A stretch of DNA of 25,397 nucleotides from contig CAVAVT010000025.1 of assembly GCA_963592185.1 (NCBI GenBank), forward strand, positions 1 to 25,397, in the 5' to 3' direction. Both the position numbers and the translations under genes were made by a program. Below, one piece after another: positions 16,267 through 24,263 of this stretch. The notes under the pieces were generated by a model. It did no database searches. It saw only the letters and a list, made by a program, of their open reading frames with translations, and was not told the DNA's origin. The stretch comes from CAVAVT01 sp963592185 (GTDB lineage Bacteria > Bacillota > Negativicutes > Selenomonadales > Selenomonadaceae). The stretch's first letter is position 1; each line of letters starts with the position of its first letter.

Positions 16267-16280
16267 AGGAAAAACACTCC
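16238..16280 (-). repeat. Shared promoter module, copy A (palindrome plus -10)
   Basis: Read on the minus strand, this segment matches 25343-25386 (upstream of lgt) at about 37 of 44 aligned columns with one single-base gap. Conserved parts are the TGTTTTTC arm, the GGAAAA arm and CAATnGCGTTATAAT including the -10. The variable bases fall mainly in the palindrome centre and the spacer. Confidence 0.65.
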
Positions 16281-16287
16281 ATATGCA

Positions 16288-17355
16288 TTATGCATTTTTC
16301 AGATGCTTGTTTCTGAGCTGTCCGCAGGCCGCCTGTATATCCGCCCCCATCTCCCTGCGAACCGTAACAGTCACATGGTGATGAGCCAGATAACTTTCAA
16401 ATGCATCAATGCGTTCCTTTGAAGGCCTGAAAAGCTTTCGCTCCACAACAGGATTTATGGGAATCAGGTTCACGCTGGCGAGCTGTCCCTTTAAAAGATG
16501 GCATAGCTCACTGGCTTCCTTTTCCCTGTCATTCACTCCGTCAATTAAAATATATTCATAGGTCACACGTCTATGGGTAGTATCGGCATATTCCTTTGCT
16601 GCCTTAACTACATCTGCCAGTGGATATTTGCGGTTGATTGGCATAAGCTCGGACCTAAGCTCATTATTTGGCGCATGAAGTGAAACCGACAGAGTGATGG
16701 GCATATTTTCGTCCTTGAGGCGAAGCATTTCGGGAACTATTCCCGATGTGGAAAGGGTAATGCTTCTATAGCTCATATTTAATGCATATTCCGCATGACA
16801 AAGCTTCAAAAATTCAATGACATTTTCATAATTCATGAGAGGTTCGCCAGAGCCCATGATAACCATGGTGTCCACCTTTTCCCCCTCTGGCTTTAAAAGC
16901 TCATTAATGAAATACACCTCCGACAGCATTTCCCCCGGAGTCAGATTTCTCACCATTCCATGAAGGGTGGAGGCGCAAAAAACGCAGCCCATATTACACC
17001 CTGCCTGGGTGGAAATACAGATACTGTTGCCATAGGGCTGTCTCATGAGCACAGCCTCTACAGCTGTGCCGTCAGCAAAGGCAAGCAGGAATTTGGAGGT
17101 CTTTCCGTCTGAGGAATCCTGCCGCGCACTTAATTTTGCCCTCTGTATGGTGAAATTCCTTTCCAGCTGCTCTCTAAATGACTTAGGAAGATTGTTCATC
17201 TCTGAAAAATCCGTTACTCCCTTGGAATATATCCAGTCAGCCAGCTGTTTTGCACGGAATGCCGGAACCTTAAAGGGGGCAATCGCCTCCTTCAGCTTCT
17301 CCAGATTCATGCCAAATATATCAATTTTACCGGAATCCATCTGATTATTGCACAT
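16288..17355 (-). CDS. rlmN: 23S rRNA (adenine2503-C2)/tRNA A37 methyltransferase, radical SAM
   Basis: RlmN methylates C2 of A2503 in 23S rRNA and A37 in some tRNAs using two SAM molecules and a 4Fe-4S cluster. The radical-SAM motif is C120-x3-C124-x2-C127 within QAGCNMGCVFCAST. GSGEPLMNYENV, SLHAPNNELRSELMPINRKYP and the C-terminal catalytic Cys344 (AACGQLRNKH) are all present. At 355 aa the length is normal. Cfr-type resistance methylases have the same motif, but the position between rsmB and the kinase operon is that of housekeeping rlmN. The start at 17355 has only a weak ribosome site (GGAAT, or AAAGGA 14 nt away within the rsmB stop), suggesting dependence on upstream translation. Confidence 0.95.
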   Translation of the reverse strand: MCNNQMDSGKIDIFGMNLEKLKEAIAPFKVPAFRAKQLADWIYSKGVTDFSEMNNLPKSFREQLERNFTIQRAKLSARQDSSDGKTSKFLLAFADGTAVEAVLMRQPYGNSICISTQAGCNMGCVFCASTLHGMVRNLTPGEMLSEVYFINELLKPEGEKVDTMVIMGSGEPLMNYENVIEFLKLCHAEYALNMSYRSITLSTSGIVPEMLRLKDENMPITLSVSLHAPNNELRSELMPINRKYPLADVVKAAKEYADTTHRRVTYEYILIDGVNDREKEASELCHLLKGQLASVNLIPINPVVERKLFRPSKERIDAFESYLAHHHVTVTVRREMGADIQAACGQLRNKHLKNA

Positions 17356-17366
17356 TTATTCCGACT

Positions 17367-18722
17367 CTATCCTTTCCTTTTCATCCTTGCTATAAAGAAG
17401 CCGTCCGTCCCATCACGCTGGGGATACAGCTGCACCATGGAGTCTTCGCTTTTATGGGATGGCAGATATTTTCCCGTCACCTCAAGGGAAAAATCTGGAT
17501 TTTCCTTTAAAAAAGCCTCCACTACAGCAGAGTTTTCTTCCCTATCTATCGTACAGGTACTATAAACCAGCACACCGCCAGACTTCACCGCCTCCGAGGC
17601 ACTCTGTAGAATCTCCCTTTGAAGCTCCGGAAGCTCCTTTAAAAGCTCCGGACTTTTTTTCCACCTGGCATCAGGCTTCCTTCTAAGCACTCCCAGCCCG
17701 GAGCAGGGAGCATCCACAAGAACCCTGTCCGCCTGCCCCGTGAACTTCGCTCCGATTTCACGGGCATCAATCTCCAGAGTTTCAATAATGGATATCCCAA
17801 GCCTTTCAGCATTGTCTCTTACACGCTTCAGCTTATGGTCATAAACATCTCCGGCAAGGATTCTTCCCTGATTTTTCATGAGAGCCGCCATATGGGTTGT
17901 TTTTCCTCCCGGCGCAGCACAGGTATCAATTATAAATTCTCCCGGCTGCGGATCCACCACATGAGCCACCTGCATGGAACTTTCATCCTGAACCTGGCAG
18001 AAGCCCTCCTGCAGCGGCTTAAGTCTGTCCAATGCCCCATGAGACACACACTTTACCGCCTCTGGAGCCCAGTCAGAGATTTCCGCCTCTGCTCCGGAAT
18101 CCTTCAGCATGTCCATGAGACTGTTTCTATCGGTCTTCAAGGTATTGGCACGAAGAATAAGCCCTGCCTCCTGATTGTTAAATCTGCAGAGCTCTTCCGC
18201 CTCCTGATAACCGAATGCCTTTATCCATCGCTTTACAAGCCACTGGGGATGCCATTCCCGGAGGGCAAGATTTTCCGATGCATGACCCTTTCCCTCTGGA
18301 AAAGCCCTTTTTTCCGGCTCACGAATGGCTGTTCTCATTACCGCATTGACAAATTTTGAGGCTCCAATGCCTCCGCAGCCCTTAGCCAGCTCCACCGACT
18401 CGTTGCAGGCAGCAGATTCTGGAACCTTATCCATGTAAATAAGCTGATAAAACCCCATCCGCAATATGGATAAAACAACCGGGCTGATTTTTTTCAATGG
18501 GCGGTTTACGTACCTTCTAATCATCCAGTCCAAGGTTCCCGTAGCCTTTGTTGTACCATATACCAGCTCCGTTACAAATCTCCGGTCCAGCTGACTTAGC
18601 TCGTTATTTTTGAAAGCCCTTGCCAATGCCACATTGGCGTAGGCATCATTTTCACTTATTTCAGCAATAATCCTTAGGGCTGTTTCACGTGCTTTATCCA
18701 TAAATGTATTTATGCTCCTCAC
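17367..18722 (-). CDS. rsmB: 16S rRNA (cytosine967-C5)-methyltransferase
   Basis: A 451-aa protein with an N-terminal NusB-like RNA-binding domain (about 8-140; ARETALRIIAEISENDAYANVAL, LDRRFVTELVYGT, LDWMIRRYV) and a C-terminal NOL1/NOP2/Sun methyltransferase domain. SAM-binding DTCAAPGGKTTH, the DAPCSGLGVLRRKPD block with one cysteine, and YSTCTIDREEN with the catalytic Cys identify RsmB. The start is uncertain. GTG at 18722 overlaps the DUF116 stop (GTGA) with AAGGA only 3 nt before; ATG at 18701 lies 13 nt after GAGGAG and gives MDKARETAL, the more usual N-terminus. It lies 11 nt before rlmN. Confidence 0.94.
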   Translation of the reverse strand: MRSINTFMDKARETALRIIAEISENDAYANVALARAFKNNELSQLDRRFVTELVYGTTKATGTLDWMIRRYVNRPLKKISPVVLSILRMGFYQLIYMDKVPESAACNESVELAKGCGGIGASKFVNAVMRTAIREPEKRAFPEGKGHASENLALREWHPQWLVKRWIKAFGYQEAEELCRFNNQEAGLILRANTLKTDRNSLMDMLKDSGAEAEISDWAPEAVKCVSHGALDRLKPLQEGFCQVQDESSMQVAHVVDPQPGEFIIDTCAAPGGKTTHMAALMKNQGRILAGDVYDHKLKRVRDNAERLGISIIETLEIDAREIGAKFTGQADRVLVDAPCSGLGVLRRKPDARWKKSPELLKELPELQREILQSASEAVKSGGVLVYSTCTIDREENSAVVEAFLKENPDFSLEVTGKYLPSHKSEDSMVQLYPQRDGTDGFFIARMKRKG

Positions 18723-19504
18723 TTATCCTTGGGAATTATGATGGCCTCTATCTCCTTGCGCACCTGCTCTATATCCACATGGGTATTGTAGCAGGGTCCG
18801 TTGGGCCGTATATTCATCACGCCAACAGCTGGCAGTGGGTACACATCCTGTATTCCGCTTGTAAGATCCCTTTCGCAGGCAATGGCTAAAACCACCTTGG
18901 GGCGGATATTTTTTACCGTCTGCCTTGCCAAGGTACCTCCTGTTACCACAAAGAAATGGAACCCCTTTTCCTCCGCAAGGCTCACCAACGCTCCTATATC
19001 GCAGCCTCCGCAGCGCTTGCAGTTATTAGGGTCCCTCGTTATCTTATGGGGACAGGTGGCAAGCTGAAGACAGTGGGGCGTCACCACCAAAAGCTTGTCC
19101 GCCGGAACCCGGATATGCCGATTTCTAATTATCTGATTGCTTACCGCCACAAAGGAGGCTTCTATTTTACGCTTATCGAAGCCAAAAGCCTTCCCCAGAA
19201 CCACAACCAGTGGAAAAAGCATATTTATCAAGGTGTAGCTTTTCCTCTGCAAAAGCTGGGGACATCCCCAGCCCTTTATAGCCGACACCATGCTTAAAAT
19301 TCCCAGGCCCGTTACCATCACCACAACCGCCAGGATGATTCCAAATACCATTGGCAGATATTCATTTATCTCCTGCAGGCCCAAAAAGGTAACACGCCAT
19401 ACCGCCCAGGAAAGCACCGCCATGCAGAGACAGCTCAGGGTCAGCAGACCAAGAAACAGTCTCTTATAGGGCCGTTCTATTTTAAATGGTAATTTTTTCT
19501 CCAT
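18719..19504 (-). CDS. DUF116 family cysteine-rich membrane protein
   Basis: A 261-aa protein of unknown function. Two N-terminal membrane segments (about 15-37 and 50-76) are followed by a cytoplasmic-looking domain with many cysteines: C145, C151, C162, C165, C168, C210 and C238. CPHKITRDPNNCKRCGGC resembles a metal or iron-sulphur binding cluster, and ACERDLTSGIQD and GPCYNTHVD are the other DUF116 blocks. I recognise the family but no biochemical role is known to me. ATG at 19504 with GAGGG 5 nt upstream is preferred over GTG 19525. It sits between fmt (24 nt gap) and rsmB (4-nt overlap if GTG), so it is co-expressed with translation-maturation genes. Confidence 0.8.
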   Translation of the reverse strand: MEKKLPFKIERPYKRLFLGLLTLSCLCMAVLSWAVWRVTFLGLQEINEYLPMVFGIILAVVVMVTGLGILSMVSAIKGWGCPQLLQRKSYTLINMLFPLVVVLGKAFGFDKRKIEASFVAVSNQIIRNRHIRVPADKLLVVTPHCLQLATCPHKITRDPNNCKRCGGCDIGALVSLAEEKGFHFFVVTGGTLARQTVKNIRPKVVLAIACERDLTSGIQDVYPLPAVGVMNIRPNGPCYNTHVDIEQVRKEIEAIIIPKDK

Positions 19505-19528
19505 AAAATCCCTCTTTATGGACACGGC

Positions 19529-20473
19529 TTATTCAAAAATACTTCCTGACATAAGCTTATGTCCCTTTAGATACTCTCCTGCTGGCATTTTTTTCTTGCT
19601 GGGAGCCTGCAGTTCTGTAATCTCAATGGTTCCATTTCCAGTGCTGACGAAAAGCTGCTTTCCACCGCCATCCAGTATGGTTCCCGGAGCGCTGTCACTG
19701 GATTTATCCAATACTTTGGTTCCCCAGATTTTAAATTTCTGACCCTGAAGCATTGCATAAGCTCCCGGCCAGGAATTAAGCCCCCTTACAAGATTATGAA
19801 TTTCTCCAGCGGATTTTGACCAGTCAATATGTCCGGTATCCTTTTTCAAAAGCGGAGCATAATTTGAAATGGAGTCATCCTGCTTATGACGCTCAATGGT
19901 TCCATCGGCAATTTTCAGTACCGTTTCCTCCAAAACCTTTGCTCCATCCATCATGAGCTTGTCGTGAAGCTCCTCTGTGGTCATGTCAGGACCGATTTCA
20001 GTTTCAGCCTTTATGAGCATATCCCCGGTATCAAGTCCGGCATCCATATACATGGTGGTGATGCCAGTTTTTGTCTCGCCGTTGATAATTGCCCAGTGAA
20101 TGGGAGCCGCCCCACGATATCTAGGAAGCAGTGAACCATGGACATTTACACAGCCATATTTAGGTATGTCGAGAATTGCCTGGGAAAGAATCTGTCCAAA
20201 AGCCACAACCACCATAAGGTCCGGAGCCATCTCACGAAGTTTTTCAGTGAACTCAGGAGTCTTTATTTTCTCTGGCTGAAAAACCTCGATACCCTTTTCC
20301 AAAGCACAGGCCTTCACTGGGGAAGGAATCATTTTCTGACCACGTCCACGGGGTCTGTCCGGCTGAGTTACAACGCCGATAACCTCCACCGAATCCATGT
20401 CAGTGAGCTTTTCAAGGCAGGGAACAGCAAAATCAGGAGTTCCCATAAAGATAACTTTAAGCTTATCTCCCAT
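19529..20473 (-). CDS. fmt: Methionyl-tRNA formyltransferase
   Basis: Fmt formylates initiator Met-tRNA using 10-formyltetrahydrofolate. The protein is 314 aa, the usual size. Catalytic N110, H112 (VNVHGSLLPRYRGAAP) and D148 (DAGLDTGDML) are all present; the N-terminal VIFMGTPDFAVPCLE is standard. The C-terminal OB-like domain that binds tRNA follows from about residue 205. The ATG overlaps the def stop by one base (TAATG), with AGAGG 4 nt before it, so def and fmt are probably coupled; their enzymes add and later remove the same formyl group. Confidence 0.97.
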   Translation of the reverse strand: MGDKLKVIFMGTPDFAVPCLEKLTDMDSVEVIGVVTQPDRPRGRGQKMIPSPVKACALEKGIEVFQPEKIKTPEFTEKLREMAPDLMVVVAFGQILSQAILDIPKYGCVNVHGSLLPRYRGAAPIHWAIINGETKTGITTMYMDAGLDTGDMLIKAETEIGPDMTTEELHDKLMMDGAKVLEETVLKIADGTIERHKQDDSISNYAPLLKKDTGHIDWSKSAGEIHNLVRGLNSWPGAYAMLQGQKFKIWGTKVLDKSSDSAPGTILDGGGKQLFVSTGNGTIEITELQAPSKKKMPAGEYLKGHKLMSGSIFE

Positions 20474-20937
20474 TACTCCTCTGCCTCCTTATGACGAAGG
20501 GTCTTTGCAACATCGATAAAAAGCTGTCCCTCAAGATGATCCAGCTCATGCTGTACGCAGCGGGCAAAGAGGCCGGTAACTGTGATTCTCTGTCTCTTGT
20601 TTTTACGGTTGGTAAACTCCACTGTAACCTGTGTTGCCCTTTCAACCTCGCCATACACCTGTGGTACGCTGAGACAGCCCTCTGTACCAAGCTCAGAACC
20701 TTCCTTTTTAACTATTACGGGATTTACCATGTCAAAAAGTCCGTCACCGGTGTCGATTACCACCGCTCTGATGGGCACCCCTACCTGCGGAGCTGCCAGT
20801 CCTACGCCGTCAGCCTCGTACATGGTTTCAGCCATGTTGTCCAAAAGCTTTTTCAATTTATTATCCACACGGCCCACCGGTGTACATACTTCCTTCAGCA
20901 CCGGATCACCCGCTTTTTTTATTTCAAGCAATGCCAT
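20473..20937 (-). CDS. def: Peptide deformylase
   Basis: Def is a metalloenzyme that removes the formyl group from nascent proteins. Motif 1 GVGLAAPQ (44-51), motif 2 EGCLS (metal ligand C88) and motif 3 QHELDH (H130, E131, H134) are intact. At 154 aa with a short C-terminal tail it fits the short type common in clostridia and Gram-negatives. The start at ATG 20937 is chosen because AGGAGG lies 9 nt upstream; the ATG at 20943 is only about 3 nt from that site. First gene of the def-fmt-DUF116-rsmB-rlmN run. Confidence 0.97.
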   Translation of the reverse strand: MALLEIKKAGDPVLKEVCTPVGRVDNKLKKLLDNMAETMYEADGVGLAAPQVGVPIRAVVIDTGDGLFDMVNPVIVKKEGSELGTEGCLSVPQVYGEVERATQVTVEFTNRKNKRQRITVTGLFARCVQHELDHLEGQLFIDVAKTLRHKEAEE

Positions 20938-20973
20938 TAGCATTTCCCTCCTGAAAAAAACATATTCTACAAA

Positions 20974-21003
20974 ATTCTACCATATATAGTAGTAAAAATC
21001 CAA
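20974..21003 (-). promoter_or_regulatory. Candidate promoter of the def operon
   Basis: Minus-strand TTGGAT (21003-20998) and TAGAAT (20979-20974) are 18 nt apart, just after the ileS terminator. A second TAGAAT (20969-20964) 10 nt further on is an alternative -10. The stretch is AT-rich, unlike the coding sequence around it. Confidence 0.5.
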
Positions 21004-21038
21004 TTTAAAAGCTCCCGCACCTAACTTGGCACGGGAGC
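21003..21038 (-). terminator. Intrinsic terminator of ileS
   Basis: Minus-strand GCTCCCGTGCC and the complementary GGTGCGGGAGC form a near-perfect GC-rich stem (21038-21011) around a short AAGTTA loop, followed by TTTTAAATT. It begins about 20 nt after the ileS stop codon and separates ileS from the def operon. Confidence 0.9.
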
Positions 21039-21057
21039 ATATTTAGCATATAGAATT

Positions 21058-24000
21058 TTACTTTATGGACAGTGTAACGATTTCACCGTTGATGTTCCAT
21101 TCCTTGCTGAAGCCGTCAACTTCACCGTACTTGAAGGCATCTGCCAATACAACTCTGCTGATTTCTGCTTCGTTCTTGCTAACAAGCTCCTGAAGCTTGT
21201 CATTGCCCTGAACATATACGGTAATGTGGTCAGTTACCTCAAAGCCGTTGTCCTTGCGCATGGTCTGAAGCTTGCTGATGATTTCACGAACAAAGCCCTC
21301 TTCAATAAGCTCAGGTGAAAGGGTGGTTTCAAGAGCAACAGTAACCTTGCCGTAATGCTGGGATACATAGCCCTCAGTCTGTGCCATGCTTACTTCAACA
21401 TCCTCAGGCAGGAGATCCAGTCCGCCGGACTTCAGCTCAACATGAAGCTTTCCGGTGGAATCAAGCTCAGCCTTTGCTGCGGTGCCATTCAGTGCAGCCA
21501 GCGCAGCCTTAACCTCGCCAATCTTAGGTCCAACCTTAGGTCCGAGGACCTTGAACTGAGGCTTGAAGCTGTAGGTGAGATACTCCTCCATATCATCCTT
21601 GAAGGATACCTGCTTTACGTTCAGCTCGTTTTCAATGATTTCCTTGTAGAACTCATCCAGCTCTCTGTCAGCCTTTACATACATATTGCCGATAGGCTGA
21701 CGGTTCTTGATGTTTGCAGCATTTCTTGCAGCACGTCCGAGAACAACGATGTCAAGGAGCAGGCCCATATTTGCCTCAAGCTCTGCATCGATAAAGCTCT
21801 CGTCAGCAGCAGGGAAGTCGCAGAGATGAACGCTCTTAGGCGCATCTGCATCAATGCTTCTTACCAGATTCTGATAAATGGACTCTGTGATAAACGGAAC
21901 CATAGGAGCTGCAGCCTTTATAACAGTTACAAGACAGGTGTAAAGGGTCATGTAGGCATTAATCTTGTCCTGAGTCATGTCCTTAGCCCAGAAACGCTCA
22001 CGGCTGCGGCGTACATACCAGTTGGACAGCTCGTCAACGAAGTCCTGAAGTACCTTTGCAGCCTCGGTAACCTTGTAATCGCCAAGGTAGTTATCCACAT
22101 TCTTCACCAAAGTATTCAGTCTGGAAAGAATCCACTTGTCCATTACAGACAGCTTGTCATACTCAAGGCTGTACTTGGTTGCATCGAAGTTGTCAATATT
22201 AGCATAGAGCACAAAGAATGCATAGGTGTTCCAAAGGGTACCCATGAACTTTCTCTGGCCCTCCTGAACGGCATCATCATGGAAACGGTTCGGCAGCCAT
22301 GGAGCGCTGTTTTCATAGAAATACCAACGGATTGCATCTGCGCCATGCTTTGTGAGAGCTTCCATAGGATCCACCGCATTGCCCTTGGACTTGGACATCT
22401 TACGGCCGTCCTTGTCCTGAACGTGTCCGAGAACGATTACATTTTTATAAGGAGCCTTGTTGAAAAGCAAGGTTGATATTGCAAGCAGAGAATAGAACCA
22501 TCCACGGGTCTGGTCCACAGCCTCGGAAATGAAGTCCGCCGGATATCTGCGCTCGAAAATTTCCTTGTTCTCAAAGGGATAATGCCACTGTGCAAAAGGC
22601 ATGGAACCAGAATCGAACCAGCAGTCAATAACCTCAGGAACACGGTGCATCTCGCCGCCGCACTCCGGACACTTAATGGTCACACGGTCAATGTACGGAC
22701 GATGAAGTTCGATTTCATCCGGGCAGTTGTCGGACATGGACTTCAGCTCTTCAATGGAACCGATGGCGTGCTGATGTCCACAGCTGCACTCCCATACATT
22801 CAGCGGTGTGCCCCAGTAGCGGTTACGGCTGATGCCCCAGTCCTGAACATGCTCAAGCCAGTCGCCGAAACGGCCCTTGCCGATGCTTTCCGGAATCCAG
22901 TTTACAGTGTTGTTGTTTGCAATGAGCTGTTCTCTTACAGCGGTCATCTTGATGAACCAGGACTCACGTGCATAGTAAATGAGCGGAGTGTCGCAGCGCC
23001 AGCAATGTGGATAGCTGTGCTCGAATACAGGAGCCTTGAAGAGCTTGCCGGATTCCTTCAAATCCTTGAGAATCAGCGGATCTGCATCCTTAACAAACAC
23101 CCCCGGCCAAAGGGTATCCTCAGTCATTTGGCCCTTTGCATCAACATACTGGATGAAAGGCATGTCATACTTTTTGCATACACGGCTGTCGTCCTCACCA
23201 AATGCAGGAGCTGTATGAACGATACCAGTACCATCAGCTGTGGTTACATAGTCATCGCACATTACATAGAAGGCTTTTTTCTTAAGCTTGCCCTCAGCAA
23301 AGGGATAAAGAGGCTCATAGTCACGATATTCCAAGTCCTTGCCCTTCATTTTCGCAAGAACTTCACGTTCCCCTTCCACATCGGCAAATACGGTATCCAC
23401 CAATGCTTCAGCCATGTAGTAAACAGTTCCGTCAACACGGATTTTTACATAATCAACCTCAGGATTCACCACAAGACCAAGGTTGGATGGCAGTGTCCAA
23501 GGGGTAGTTGTCCATGCCAGGAAGTACGCATCCTCATCCTTAGCCTTGAACTTAACAATTGCGGAACGTTCCTTAACGTCCTTATATCCCTGTGCTACCT
23601 CATGGGAGGAAAGCGGAGTTCCGCAGCGAGGGCAGTAAGGAACAACCTTGTAGCCCTTATAAAGCAGACCCTTGTTCCAAATTTCCTTCAAAGCCCACCA
23701 CTCGGACTCGATGAAATCATTTTCATAGGTGATGTAGGGATGCTCCATGTCGGCCCAGAAGCCAACAACATCGGAGAATTCCTCCCACATGCCCTTATAT
23801 TTCCATACGGACTCACGGCACTTCTTGATGAAAGGCTCGATGCCGTACTTTTCAATCTGCTCCTTGCCGTCAAGACCAAGAGCCTTCTCCACCTCAAGCT
23901 CAACAGGCAGACCATGGGTATCCCAGCCGGCCTTTCTCAGAACCTTCTTGCCCTTCATTGACTGATAACGGGGCAGCATATCCTTGATTACACGTGTGAG

Positions 24001-24177
24001 CACGTGTCCGATATGAGGCTTGCCGTTTGCTGTAGGGGGGCCGTCATAAAAGGTAAAGGTATCACAGCCTTCTCTCTGATCAATCGCTTCATTGGCAATG
24101 TTTTCCTTTTTCCAGAAATCCAGAACCTCATGCTCTCTTTCAACAAAATTGAGCTTCGTGTCTACTTTTTTGTACAA
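21058..24177 (-). CDS. ileS: Isoleucyl-tRNA synthetase, long (type 2, eukaryote-like) form
   Basis: A 1039-aa class I synthetase charging tRNA-Ile. The N-terminus DTKLNFVEREHEVLDFWKK is typical of the long type 2 IleRS. HIGH lies at 55-58 (GKPHIGH) and KMSKS at 593-597. Between them the editing domain includes AWTTTPWTLPSN and DGTGIVHTAPAFGEDD. CPRCG (near 185) and CSCG/CPECGGEM (near 465 and 505) are likely metal-binding knuckles. An anticodon-binding domain and a long C-terminal extension follow. Type 2 enzymes are often poorly inhibited by mupirocin; that is family knowledge, not shown here. Translation starts at TTG (24177), 7 nt after a strong AGGAGG. It is expressed alone, from a T-box leader to its own terminator. 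Confidence 0.97.
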   Translation of the reverse strand: MYKKVDTKLNFVEREHEVLDFWKKENIANEAIDQREGCDTFTFYDGPPTANGKPHIGHVLTRVIKDMLPRYQSMKGKKVLRKAGWDTHGLPVELEVEKALGLDGKEQIEKYGIEPFIKKCRESVWKYKGMWEEFSDVVGFWADMEHPYITYENDFIESEWWALKEIWNKGLLYKGYKVVPYCPRCGTPLSSHEVAQGYKDVKERSAIVKFKAKDEDAYFLAWTTTPWTLPSNLGLVVNPEVDYVKIRVDGTVYYMAEALVDTVFADVEGEREVLAKMKGKDLEYRDYEPLYPFAEGKLKKKAFYVMCDDYVTTADGTGIVHTAPAFGEDDSRVCKKYDMPFIQYVDAKGQMTEDTLWPGVFVKDADPLILKDLKESGKLFKAPVFEHSYPHCWRCDTPLIYYARESWFIKMTAVREQLIANNNTVNWIPESIGKGRFGDWLEHVQDWGISRNRYWGTPLNVWECSCGHQHAIGSIEELKSMSDNCPDEIELHRPYIDRVTIKCPECGGEMHRVPEVIDCWFDSGSMPFAQWHYPFENKEIFERRYPADFISEAVDQTRGWFYSLLAISTLLFNKAPYKNVIVLGHVQDKDGRKMSKSKGNAVDPMEALTKHGADAIRWYFYENSAPWLPNRFHDDAVQEGQRKFMGTLWNTYAFFVLYANIDNFDATKYSLEYDKLSVMDKWILSRLNTLVKNVDNYLGDYKVTEAAKVLQDFVDELSNWYVRRSRERFWAKDMTQDKINAYMTLYTCLVTVIKAAAPMVPFITESIYQNLVRSIDADAPKSVHLCDFPAADESFIDAELEANMGLLLDIVVLGRAARNAANIKNRQPIGNMYVKADRELDEFYKEIIENELNVKQVSFKDDMEEYLTYSFKPQFKVLGPKVGPKIGEVKAALAALNGTAAKAELDSTGKLHVELKSGGLDLLPEDVEVSMAQTEGYVSQHYGKVTVALETTLSPELIEEGFVREIISKLQTMRKDNGFEVTDHITVYVQGNDKLQELVSKNEAEISRVVLADAFKYGEVDGFSKEWNINGEIVTLSIK

Positions 24178-24219
24178 AGTAATTCCTCCTGACGATTTAC
24201 GGCCTGCGAAAAGCTATAT

Positions 24220-24263
24220 AAACGAAAAGGCCTCCATCCATGTATCAAAACAGGATGAAGGCC
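24220..24263 (-). terminator. Regulated terminator of the ileS T-box
   Basis: Minus-strand GGCCTTCATCC (24263-24253) pairs with GGATGGAGGCC (24239-24229) over 11 positions including one U-G, closing a 13-nt loop, followed by TTTTCGTTT. It lies about 45 nt before the ileS start, as expected for T-box attenuation. A second hairpin (ACCGTCC/GGGCGGT, 24284-24266) lies directly upstream. Confidence 0.85.

Noticed and set aside
16258..16275. Palindrome GTTTTTCC/GGAAAAC as the rlmN terminator
   Set aside because: The stem is AT-rich and no U-tract follows on the transcribed strand; it overlaps a promoter -35 and recurs upstream of lgt.
16288..17355. Cfr-type antibiotic-resistance methylase
   Set aside because: Motifs are shared with RlmN, but the operon position beside rsmB and the full RlmN-like length favour the housekeeping enzyme.
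21355..22476. Plus-strand open frame of 373 codons antisense to ileS
   Set aside because: Same reason: mirror of ileS codons, no family resemblance, no promoter or ribosome site.
22582..23961. Long plus-strand open frame (459 codons) antisense to ileS
   Set aside because: It lies wholly inside the well-supported ileS gene, has no recognisable motif or ribosome site, and results from codon bias on the opposite strand.
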